From contig JAYVTS010000342.1 of the NCBI GenBank assembly GCA_043788645.1, positions 1-12,368 on the forward strand: a stretch of 12,368 nt of DNA, written 5' to 3'. Position 1 is the stretch's first letter. Every line of letters starts with the position of its first letter. The stretch is from CANIZL01 sp043788645 (GTDB lineage Bacteria; Verrucomicrobiota; Verrucomicrobiia; Limisphaerales; UBA9464). The translations under genes and the position numbers were made by a program. Shown one piece after another: positions 1 to 8,700 of this stretch. The notes below the pieces were generated by a model. It was not told where the DNA came from. It worked only from the letters and a program-made list of their open reading frames with translations, and made no database searches.

Positions 1-70
1 CCTATACGTGCGAAAAACAGGGGCTTATTACAATGCAATCTAAATCTATTAAAATGTACCCTCCGCTCAT

Positions 71-1354
71 ATGTTTTTTTGCCTCGGTAACACCCATCCC
101 GGGACGGCATCCTCCCTCTACAAACCCACCTACCAACTGGCCATCCCACGCTGGTCTCCAGACGGGAAGTCGATCGCATTCATAGAGGGATTGATGAGCG
201 ACGAGGGCTTCCATGGCGGCGATCTCTTTACCATCTCAGCCGAAGGCAGAGGGTTGATCAATCGCAGCAAAGGACACCCTGGTTCAATCAGCTCGCTTAT
301 GTGGGTGGCGCAAGAGCGGATTCTTTTCACGGAAGTGGTGGGGGGCGATAGCGCCATCTCGGAATTGATCCTCCCGAGCAATCGAATGCGCACGCTGTGG
401 AAGGGCGGAGAAGACATGCACGCCTACGGTAATTTTCCGAACTTTGGTGTCACGAGGGATGCGAGTTTTAGCGCGGCTGTTCGCAACAGTTTTGAACACC
501 CGCCGGAAGTCTGGGTGGGACCTATCAATGAATGGCATCTTTTGACGAGTCTGAATAAATCTCAGCAGCCGTCCTGGGGTGCCGTGCAAAACCTGGAGTG
601 GACCAATGGCGGCTTTCACATCCAAGGCTGGCTCCTGCCTCCGAGAGAAGTTCGACCAGGCCTCCGTTATCCAATGATCGTGGACGTCCATGGCGGTCCG
701 GCGGGGGTCGCTCAACCGTATTGGCCGGCGAAGTACTCCTTGGATGCACTCCTTGCCTCCGAGGGTTATTATGTTTTTATGCCCAATCCTCGGGGTAGTT
801 ATGGACAGGGAGAGGATTTCACGCGCGCCAATATCCGTGATTTCGGAGGAGGAGACTTAAGCGATATACTTTCCGGAGTAGATGCTGCTATTGCCGGGCA
901 TCCTATCGACACCAATCGGCTCGGGGTGACCGGGTGGAGCTATGGCGGCTATACCACGATGTGGTCCGTGACGCAGACTACTCGCTTCCGCGCGGCAGTC
1001 GCCGGAGCCGGTATTGCTAATTGGCAAAGCTACTACGGTCAGAATCTCATCGACCAATGGATGATTCCGTTCTTTGGCGCATCCGTATATGACGATCCAG
1101 CCGTTTACGCGAAAAGCTCACCCATCACATTCGTCAAAAACGTCAAGACACCCACCTTGATCATCGTCGGTGAGCACGATGCGGAATGCCCTGCCCCCCA
1201 ATCTTTCGAATTCTGGCACGCACTCCGCACCCTTCACGTGCCGACCCAGCTCGTTGTCTATCCCGAGGAAGGGCACATGTTCATCAATCCCACCAACCAA
1301 GTCGATTCTGAGGACCGCACGTTGGCATGGTTCAATAAATACTTGGCGCGTTGA
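71..1354 (+). pseudogene. S9 family peptidase (prolyl oligopeptidase/acylaminoacyl-peptidase type), N-terminally truncated
   Basis: This 427-residue reading frame covers the last blades of the beta-propeller and the whole alpha/beta-hydrolase domain of an S9 serine peptidase, which would cleave short peptides. Residues about 25-175 are propeller-like (RWSPDGKSIAF, GLMSDEG). The catalytic domain runs from about 180 to 427, with the HGGP oxyanion-hole motif at 207-210. The triad is complete: Ser290 in GWSYGG, Asp370 in GEHDAECP, His402 in EEGH. Full-length family members are usually about 650-700 residues, so some 230 N-terminal residues are absent. The same frame has TAA stops at 41-43 and 50-52, and the AT-rich sequence before the ATG resembles no peptidase. 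No signal peptide or ribosome binding site is visible. I read it as a 5'-truncated remnant with an intact catalytic domain. A frameshifted N-terminal half left of the window cannot be excluded. Confidence 0.8.
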
Positions 1355-1360
1355 GCTTTT

Positions 1361-1463
1361 AAAACAAGGGACAGACCGTTTGACAAATTCGATAGTCAAT
1401 ATAACTAACATATTCTATTATGATGTGAAATCTGCCTTTTTAAACGGCCTGTCCCTTTTTTTT
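1361..1463. repeat. Palindromic AT-rich element with 21-bp imperfect inverted ends (REP/MITE-like)
   Basis: The left arm 1361-1381 (AAAACAAGGGACAGACCGTT plus T) pairs with the right arm 1442-1462, matching at 19 of 21 positions. The right arm ends in an eight-T run (1456-1463). The 60-bp interior is very AT-rich and holds a nested hairpin (TTGAC at 1380-1384, GTCAA at 1395-1399). It starts 6 bp after the peptidase stop codon and directly abuts the transposase remnant. The first 13 bases recur at 11989-12001 upstream of a RAYT relic, which suggests a REP-type or miniature element family moved by a RAYT. A very long-looped terminator is the alternative, since the T-run would follow the stem, but a 60-nt loop is unusual for that. 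Confidence 0.6.
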
Positions 1464-2014
1464 CTGGAATCTCCGACCGATACCATTATTTACCGGTCTC
1501 GACTCAACCCGAAAATCAACCGCAATTTCGAACTCTTTGATCCCGTCGAATTTCTGGCCGTGTTATCCCAGCACATTCCCGACAAAGGGTGCAGAGGATC
1601 CGTTACTACGGGCTCTATTCCAACAAGCTGCGTGGCTGCGCTCGAAAGGGCACGGGCAACCGCGGTTCCGGCGGACACCTCAAATCTCAATTTTCTGAAC
1701 TCAAATCCCTGCCTACTGGTTCACCGCCACCGCCCATCAAGCTACCTTCCCGGAAAGGGCGCGACCTGATTCGCCAGGCGTGGCATGTGGACCCGCTGCA
1801 ATGTCCGGCTTCTCAGAAGCAGATGCGGGTGATCGCTTTCATCGACAACCCGGAGGTGGTTGAGAAAATCCTCCGCCATCTCCATCTCTGGTGTGGTCCA
1901 GCGGCCTTTGCCCCGGCTCGTCCGCCTCCTGGTTCAAACCTGGTACGCAGCGAACCAGACTTTCGCATCGAACTGGATCCGATGCCCGACTATGAAAACG
2001 TGATAACCGTTTGA
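1464..2014 (+). pseudogene. IS91-family transposase (Y2_Tnp), C-terminal remnant with frameshift
   Basis: Two frames must be joined to read this. From 1464, residues such as TIIYRSRLNPKINRNFELFD and EFLAVLSQHIPDKG match the region just before the tyrosine motif of IS91-like rolling-circle transposases. The frame then shifts near 1587-1590 and continues as RIRYYGLYSNKLRG, followed by DPLQCPASQKQMRVIAFI and VVEKILRHLHLW, the typical C-terminal zinc-binding and helical tail. Restoring one G in the GGG run at 1587-1589 gives a continuous HIPDKGVQRIRYYG. Relatives usually have a CPxC motif here; this copy reads CPAS, so a cysteine is lost. The N-terminal zinc finger and HUH metal-binding region are absent, cut off at the inverted-repeat element. 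The gene cannot encode an active transposase. Confidence 0.8.
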
Positions 2015-2310
2015 TCATCAATGGCATAACCGTGGAACTCCGCGCCCAATCGCCCGCCAAAAGCAGGCTTTCCCGCCTTCTCCGTCCACCTTCCACCGCC
2101 TTTTGCCCAATTTTGCCAGCCCCGGGGCGGTCCTTGCGACTCAAAAACCCCTTGCCACCCTAGCTTTACTGCCGCATAATTAAAAAAAATTGACTGAGAC
2201 CAAGAAAGTAAATCTCCCTTTCCGCGGAGCGTCCAGAACCAAATTTCTATCAGTTCGTCGGGGAGGTGTCGGAGTGCTAAACGGGCCGAACCGCGTGGCC
2301 ATGGTTTGGT
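2015..2310. other. Noncoding stretch between transposase remnant and sigma-factor gene
   Basis: About 300 bases with no convincing gene. The first half is GC-rich and probably the downstream flank of the IS91-type element. An AT-rich patch at 2175-2190 (CGCATAATTAAAAAAAAT) followed by TTGACT at 2190 is the most likely place for an element end or a promoter, but I see no well-spaced -10 box. The octamer ATAACCGT occurs twice (2003-2010 and again at about 2031), on either side of the transposase stop. No clear terminator or riboswitch was seen. Confidence 0.35.
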
Positions 2311-3084
2311 TTGTTCTCGATCACTTGCCCGAGCCGCAAGCATCCCCATTCTCTGCCGGTGCCTGAGGCCGAACCGAAGTCGGGGGGTGGGGTGTTTGCG
2401 ACGACGCATTGGTCGATCGTGGCGCAAGCAGGAGCCGCGGCTTCGCCCGCGGCGTTGGCGGCGATCGAAACACTGTGCCGAGGATACTGGTTTCCCATCT
2501 ATGCGCACGTCCGTCGGCACGGCCATGGAGCAGAAGAAGCCCGGGACTTAACTCAGGAATTTTTTGCGAGCTTGCTCCGCCATGAATCCGTCGCCCGCGT
2601 GCGCCGGGAGCAAGGGCGGTTTCGTACGTTTCTACTGGCGTCACTCAGTTATTTTCTCGCGGACCAATCCGATCATGCCCGCGCCGCGAAGCGCGGGGGC
2701 GGAATCGCACCGGTGGAATTAGACGCCCTCGAAGGCGAGGCGCGGCTGGCGCTCGAGCCGGCGACTCACGAATCCCCGGATGTCGTTTTTGATCGTCGTT
2801 GGATCGCCGTTCTCATCGAACGGTCGCTGACGGCGTTGCAGGTGGAGCAGGTGGCCGCGGGACGGGCCAGGCAGTTCGAACTCTTGAAGTCGTTTTTGGA
2901 ACATCAGGCCGAACGAGGTGACTACGATAAGATTTCGGATTCGCTGGGACTGTCTCCCAATGCGGTCGCCGCGGCGGTGCGCCGTTTACGCGTGCGATTA
3001 AGGGAGATTCTGCTCGGGGAGGTCGCCCATACGGTCGGGACACCCGGTGAAGCGGAAGAAGAATTGCGGCGATTGCTCGCCTGA
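2311..3084 (+). CDS. ECF-type sigma-70 family RNA polymerase sigma factor
   Basis: A sigma factor of the extracytoplasmic-function type, directing RNA polymerase to a dedicated promoter set. After a poorly conserved leader comes TTHWSIVAQAG (31-41), the signature opening of the subgroup found beside Ser/Thr kinases in Planctomycetes and Verrucomicrobia. Region 2 spans about 55-125, with RDLTQEFFASLL (79-90), GRFRTFLLASLSYFL (102-116) and the basic AKRGGG. Region 4, with a helix-turn-helix, lies at about 203-236 (YDKISDSLGLSPNAVAAAVRRLRVRLREIL). The C-terminus EEELRRLLA is also typical. The listed TTG start at 2311 is the longest. A GTG at 2359 would leave about 13 residues before TTHWS, nearer the family norm, and neither start has a clear Shine-Dalgarno sequence. 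No anti-sigma factor gene is adjacent; the kinase 103 bp downstream is the likely functional partner. Confidence 0.88.
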   Translation: MFSITCPSRKHPHSLPVPEAEPKSGGGVFATTHWSIVAQAGAAASPAALAAIETLCRGYWFPIYAHVRRHGHGAEEARDLTQEFFASLLRHESVARVRREQGRFRTFLLASLSYFLADQSDHARAAKRGGGIAPVELDALEGEARLALEPATHESPDVVFDRRWIAVLIERSLTALQVEQVAAGRARQFELLKSFLEHQAERGDYDKISDSLGLSPNAVAAAVRRLRVRLREILLGEVAHTVGTPGEAEEELRRLLA

Positions 3085-3187
3085 ACGAACCGGCTGACCC
3101 ATGAGAACCTCTCGACGACGCGCGTGGACTTGAAGTTCTGTCGATCTCGGACGTCATCCCTTTGGACCATTTCCTAATCTCCCAGTA

Positions 3188-5674
3188 ATGGCCGATTCAC
3201 TCGAACCGGTTCGTAGTTGCCCGCGCTGCCGCACTGCGTTGGGCTCCAGCATTGCGGCAGGCTTGTGCCCGCGGTGTATTGGCCGGCTGGCGCTGGGATT
3301 GGACGGAGACGGTGCTGCGAGCGTTGAACGGGCCGCGGACGTCGCCGCGGAAACGTCAGTCACCGGGTCACCGGAGCCTACCGGATTGCGGATCGGACCT
3401 TATGAGCTGCGCGATGAACTTGGACGCGGTGCGATGGGGGTGGTGTATCGAGCTTGGCATGCGGCGCTGGGGCGCGAAGTGGCGTTGAAAGTGATTCTGG
3501 CGGGGGAGTTGTCGAGCGTCACGGAACGGGCTCGTTTCACCGCCGAAGCCGAACTGGCCGCCCAGCTCGACCATCCGCATCTGGTTCCAATCTACGACGT
3601 GGGAGAATGCGAGGGGCGGCAGTTTTACGCGATGAAAATGATCGCGGGCCAGACCTTGGCGACCGAACTCACCGCTCGCGGCCCGTGCCATCCCGAGTGG
3701 GCGGCCGAGCTCGTCGAAAAACTGGCGCGTGCGGTGCAACATGCGCACGCGCGGGGATTGCTGCATCGGGACCTCAAACCCAGCAATATTTTGCTGGATC
3801 CGGCGGGCGAACCGCACATTACCGACTTCGGATTGGCGCGGCGGCTTGATGCTGACGGTGGGTTGACGGTGAGCGGGTCACCTATTGGCACCCCGGCCTA
3901 CATGGCGCCGGAGATTGCGCGGGGTGAAAAGTCCATCACCGTGGCGGCCGACCTCTGGAGCCTCGGGGCAATTTTGCACGAATTGCTCACCGGACGTCCG
4001 CCGTTCAGCGGCACCAACGTTCCGGACTTGCTCCGCAAAATTGTCGAAGAAGAGGTGGCACCATTGCGTGACACCCATGCGGGGCGAGGATTTTCCGGGA
4101 GGGTCGAAACGAATTTGCTTTCCTCAACCGTGCCGACCTCCGAATTCATCGGGTCGTCGGACCCGGTCCCAGTGCCCCGGCCGGCTTTACGGCGCCGGGT
4201 CATCCCGCGTGACTTGGCGACGATCTGTCTCAAATGCCTTCGTAAAGATCCGAGCCAGCGTTATGGCTCCGCCGCCGAATTGGCGGATGACCTCCGCCGT
4301 TGGGCGTTGGGCGAGCCCGTTTTGGCACGACCCATGGGCGTGGGGGAACGGTTGGTGTTGTGGGCGCGTCGACGTCCGCTCGTGGCGTTGCTAGTGTCGC
4401 TCTTGGTAACGGGTGCCGTGGTCGGATCGGTCTTGTTGTGGCGGGCCAATCGCCAACTCACGACCGCGCTCACGGCGGCGCGGGCCGCCGAAGGTCTGGC
4501 GCGGGCGCACCTGCACGCGGCGCTCCTGGCCCAGGTCCGAGCCGCGCGGGGAGGCAACACGAACTCGGTGCCGGACGACTCGTTGAAAATCATCGCCGAG
4601 GCGGCCCAACTGAATCCCACCCTCGAAACTCGCAATGAAGCCATCGTTGCTCTGGCGGCGCGCGACCAAGGACGACGCGGTTCTAACCCCACAATGGAAT
4701 CGGTATTTCGCTCATTCGATCCTCCGGCCGAGACGGTGAAACAGGCCTGCACCCTCTCGGTCAACCCGGAGGGCACCCTCATTTTATTGGGCGCGCATGA
4801 GGGCTTGCATTTGTGGGATGCGGCGAGCGGGCACGAAGTCTGGTCCATTCAGCAGCACGGATTTCCTTGGGTAACGGCCTATTTCACACCCGACGGCTCG
4901 GCAATTCTCCATAGCGCGAAAAACTTCGGCATCCAACGGCGCAGCCTGAAGGTAGCGACCAATGCGAGCGGTGGGCTGGCCGTCCTGGTGGGTGAACCGG
5001 AGACGATCGGTCGGAACCAGGATTCGACGCTTCAGATACCTGTGGGCGATGGGTCCGACTGGTTGGTGGCGTTGGATCGCGACCCAATTTACATTGTGCG
5101 CGCCGAAGTTTGGCCGGGCGGAGATCCGGCGCGAGCCCACGTTGTCGCTGCGGGCAAGGCGATGACTTGGATTCACCTGAGTGACGACGAAAAGTGGCTC
5201 GTGTCCGTGAAGTTCCCGCCGGCAGGGGTGCGTTTTTGGGATGCCGCCCGGGGTGAAATCGCCCATGTCCTCGATTTGCCCGGGGCTATTTCTGCGACCT
5301 TCGTCCCGGATAACCGGCGGGTGATCACTCGCGACGCCGCCGAATATCGGGTTTGGGAAATCGGTACTTGGAAACCGTTGGGACGTTGGCCCTCGGTTAG
5401 CACCGGCTTGCCCGGTCGAACCAAATTCTCCGCCGATGGGACCCGTCTCCTGGTAACCCAAGGTGTTGATCGCATCCAAATTCGCCGCCTCACCGACTAT
5501 CAGGAGGAGGCTACGCTCACGCCGCCCCAGGCGCTCGATATGTTCGATTTCGCTCCCACTCGCGACGGAACTCGCGTCTATCTTGTCAACGGCACGGGGC
5601 GTGTCTTTGAGTGGAACCTTGATGCTTTGGAATCGGAGCTGCGCGAATTGGGCTTGGCGTTATGGGTCCGGTAA
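3188..5674 (+). CDS. Transmembrane Ser/Thr protein kinase with zinc-ribbon head and WD40-like C-terminal domain
   Basis: An 828-residue Hanks-type kinase. An N-terminal zinc ribbon has C11-x2-C14-x12-C27-x2-C30. The kinase domain (about 72-375) is complete: glycine loop LGRGAMGVV (79-86), ATP-binding Lys101 in VALKV, catalytic HRDLKPSN (193-200, Asp195), DFG (213-215) and APE (240-242). Between LLRKIVEEE and IPRDLATICLKCL lies an unusual Ser/Thr-rich insertion of about 35 residues (293-331). One hydrophobic helix (about 397-418, after WARRRP) should anchor it in the inner membrane. A helical stalk (about 420-490) leads to a degenerate propeller, seen as LHLWDAASGHEVW, VRFWDAARGEI and YRVWEIGTW, and placed outside the cytoplasm by the single membrane pass. 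The end LESELRELGLAL is common in this kinase family. Position after the ECF gene suggests it controls that factor, possibly by phosphorylation. There is no obvious Shine-Dalgarno sequence. Confidence 0.92.
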   Translation: MADSLEPVRSCPRCRTALGSSIAAGLCPRCIGRLALGLDGDGAASVERAADVAAETSVTGSPEPTGLRIGPYELRDELGRGAMGVVYRAWHAALGREVALKVILAGELSSVTERARFTAEAELAAQLDHPHLVPIYDVGECEGRQFYAMKMIAGQTLATELTARGPCHPEWAAELVEKLARAVQHAHARGLLHRDLKPSNILLDPAGEPHITDFGLARRLDADGGLTVSGSPIGTPAYMAPEIARGEKSITVAADLWSLGAILHELLTGRPPFSGTNVPDLLRKIVEEEVAPLRDTHAGRGFSGRVETNLLSSTVPTSEFIGSSDPVPVPRPALRRRVIPRDLATICLKCLRKDPSQRYGSAAELADDLRRWALGEPVLARPMGVGERLVLWARRRPLVALLVSLLVTGAVVGSVLLWRANRQLTTALTAARAAEGLARAHLHAALLAQVRAARGGNTNSVPDDSLKIIAEAAQLNPTLETRNEAIVALAARDQGRRGSNPTMESVFRSFDPPAETVKQACTLSVNPEGTLILLGAHEGLHLWDAASGHEVWSIQQHGFPWVTAYFTPDGSAILHSAKNFGIQRRSLKVATNASGGLAVLVGEPETIGRNQDSTLQIPVGDGSDWLVALDRDPIYIVRAEVWPGGDPARAHVVAAGKAMTWIHLSDDEKWLVSVKFPPAGVRFWDAARGEIAHVLDLPGAISATFVPDNRRVITRDAAEYRVWEIGTWKPLGRWPSVSTGLPGRTKFSADGTRLLVTQGVDRIQIRRLTDYQEEATLTPPQALDMFDFAPTRDGTRVYLVNGTGRVFEWNLDALESELRELGLALWVR

Positions 5675-5719
5675 GAATACTTCGTCATCGACCAAAGCCC
5701 TTTCCTAAGAACGGGGGCA

Positions 5720-8700
5720 ATGGCCTCAAAGTCATTCCGAATCTGCCGGGCCGGTTGGGTGGTGACTGCGTTCGTTATGGCGGCGTTGTGCGCCTCGCGG
5801 CTGGGGGTGGCTGCGTCGTTGGGGTTAGACGTGGAGCAGGTCAGTAGCGGTAATATAAAGCTGCGTTGGCCAGCGGTTGCCGGGGCACAATTGGAATCCG
5901 CGGAAGCCTTGATGGCCGCCACCCTTTGGCTCCCGGTTCCCATTACCCCCGTCATTCGTGACGGCGTGGCGGTTGTGGAAGTGTCGCCGGCGGCGCCGAC
6001 CCGCTTTTATCGAGTGCGGGGTCCGGCCTTGACGACGCTGGTCAGTTCCCCCGCCGACCGCGAGTCCGGTATATCGGCGAATCGCGAAACCGTTTTTACT
6101 TTCTCTCGCCCACTACGGGCCGATGTGATGTTAAAACCGGAACGATTTACTGCGTTCGCGGCCGGTCGCAAGCTGCTGACGCGCATCGAACTTTCTAGTG
6201 ATCGCCGGAGGGCCACGCTCTTCTTCTTGGAACCAATGCCCGCGGCGGCCCGCGTTCAAATCCGTTTCGACGCGACCGAAGTGGTTGACGAATTCGGTCA
6301 AGAGGTGGACGCGAATGGCGATGGTCAGCCGGGTGGCTTGTTGGTAGTGTCGTTTGATACCGGCAATCGAGCGGTGCTAGTCGGAACCGCGGTAACTGGG
6401 CGCGTTATGGCGTCCGAGCGCATTCCGGATCCGGCTCACCCCGGAAAACTGACCGACCTTCCGATTCCGGGCGCCATCATAGCCGTCGACGGCGCGGAGG
6501 AATCGTTGCGAGCGATCACCGATGGAGACGGGCGGTTTATTCTGTCGCCCGCGCCCGCGGGACGGGTCTTTGTCCACATTGACGGGCGCCAGGCCAACGG
6601 CAGTACGTGGCCGGTGGGTGCCTACTATCCCTTCGTCGGCAAGGCTTGGGAGATCGAGGCGGGTCGAACGAACAATCTTGCTGGCGGCACCGGCGAAATC
6701 TTTTTGCCCCTCGTCCCCGCAGAAACGCTGCAGCCGGTAAGTCTGACGCAGGATACTCGGATCGCGTTGCCGCCGGCGGTGCTGGCCGGCAATCCGGCCC
6801 TCGCCGGCGTGGAGATTATCGTCCCGAGCGGAGCCTTGTTTGATGACGCCGGCAATCGCGGCGGAAAAGTAGGAATTGCGCTGGTTCCACCGGATCGTCT
6901 GCCGGGTCCGCTGCCGCCGGGTGTCCGTTTGCCCCTCGTGATCACGGTACAGACGGACGGCGCTCAGAATTTTGATCGGCCCGCACCGATTTGTTTTCCC
7001 AACGTACCGGACGAATTTGGCAATCGGCTGCCGCCGGGGACGAAAGCCGCGTTGATGTCTTTTGACCACGACACCGGTGAGTGGGCTCGGGTGGGCAGTA
7101 TGACTGTGAGCGGTGATGGTTCATTGGTTTGCTCGGATCCGGGCTCGGGGATTCTCAAGCCTGGCTGGCACGGACGGCAGTACCCGGATCCCACGGCCGA
7201 TCCCGGTCCACCACCACCACCGCCGCCCGCGTCGCCCCCGACGCCGCCGTTACCGGAACCGTATCCGTTTCCGTGCGGACCCAATTGCCCGTTGTTTTGT
7301 ACCCACCAACGCCGGATGGATCGGATGAAGTGCCATCAGGACTGGGTCGAATGCATCCGCCAAGCCCGCGGGCTGCTCCCCAACATGACGGCCTACTATA
7401 ATCAAGTAGAACTCTGTGAATTGCAGTACCAGGCGTGTTTGGGTGACGCAAAATTTAACGACCAGGAATGCCGCCAGAATTGCAATCTCGTTTGCCCTCA
7501 GCCAGCCGAAGTTCGTCCCGTAGCCACCCGGAAGGCTGGGCCACGGTTGGCCGCCGAACCGGGAGACGAATTGACGGGAGTGACGGCCGCGGTGGTTTCC
7601 AATTATACTCAAATCGTTGATCTGTTGAGGCCGTATTTTCAAACGTCGCAGTCGCTACCCGCGGAGATATTAGCGGAGATCGACGCGCTCGAGACGGACG
7701 CTGATCAAAGGGCAACCGGAGACGCCGCCGCCTACGTGCGTGCAGAATTCTTCCAACTGGAGGCTGAGCGAGTTAGTACCCTGGGTCCTCAAGGGGAATT
7801 CCGCGGGGATCAGCCGGCCTATCCCATCCACTATGCCTATGAATTCATTGAGCAAAAGGAAACCATTTTGTGTGACGGCAGTCTATTTGAATGGACAACC
7901 AATATCATCAGTGGACTCACGGACCCCTATGGCCAATACCGGATCTATCTGCGCAATAGCCGAAACCGGAACCCGAAAGATCCGAATTGTCAGGGCGGAG
8001 GAATTGTTGGATATAATTTTCTCTCGTATCTGTCCCGCGTGTTTTTTTACGATGCGCGCACGCAGCGGTACGGGGAGGCCTTTCCGCGCCGGATTCCCGG
8101 ATTGGCTTCCGGCATTTCCGGTTTTGTCCTTCATTCCTTCCGCGGGGCGCAGGACTCCGATCACGACGGTCTACCCGACGTCGTCGAGCGGATCCTCGGC
8201 ACCGATCCGAACAATCCGGACTCGGATGGCGATGGCATTTTCGATGGCGCGGAAGTAGAGGGTGGCGCCAACCCGCAGGACAGCCGCCCGGCCATTACCG
8301 GGATTATTGCCACCTTGCCCGTGACGGGCACGGCGGTGGATGTGGCGGCCTTCAACGATTTTGCGGCCCTCGCATTGGGTGCCAACGGGGTGGCGGTTTT
8401 TGATGTGCGCGACGCCCAGAATCCCGTTCTCGCTGGCCTGGTGAAAACGCCCGGCACGGCGCGGGCCGTCGCCCTCGATCGGGATCAAGCCGTCGTGGCC
8501 GATGGCGCACACGGGATCGCCGTGATTAGTTTACGCGGGGTCAATGGCCCCGAACTCACGCGCAGTGTAGCCGTGGGCTCCCCGACGACCTCCATCACCG
8601 CCAGCGGTGGGTTTGGGTTTGTCGGGTGCGAAGACGGTTCGCTCGTCGCGGTCGAATTAAGTAGTGGTTCGGCGGCCCAACACGTCAATGTAGGGGAACG

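Noticed and set aside
1170..1463. Open frame linking the peptidase 3' end to the transposase remnant
   Set aside because: Its first part is an out-of-frame reading of the peptidase and of the AT-rich palindromic element. Only the portion from about 1464 has transposase similarity.
1442..1463. Rho-independent terminator for the peptidase gene
   Set aside because: The only stem that pairs with this arm lies 60 nt upstream; the long loop and the repeat of its outer motif near the RAYT favour a palindromic element, though read-out as a terminator is not excluded.
2190..2215. TTGACT as a promoter -35 box for the sigma-factor operon
   Set aside because: No acceptable -10 box at 16-18 bp spacing; the best AT-rich hexamer is about 13 bp away.
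4261..4848. 195-residue minus-strand open frame within the kinase gene
   Set aside because: The antisense frame is open because of GC-rich codon bias; it has an Arg/Ala/Ser-rich composition and no domain, and the plus strand carries clear kinase motifs.
6377..7069. 230-residue minus-strand open frame within the large secreted protein gene
   Set aside because: Its composition is basic and low in information with no recognisable motif; it is opposite a well-supported coding region.
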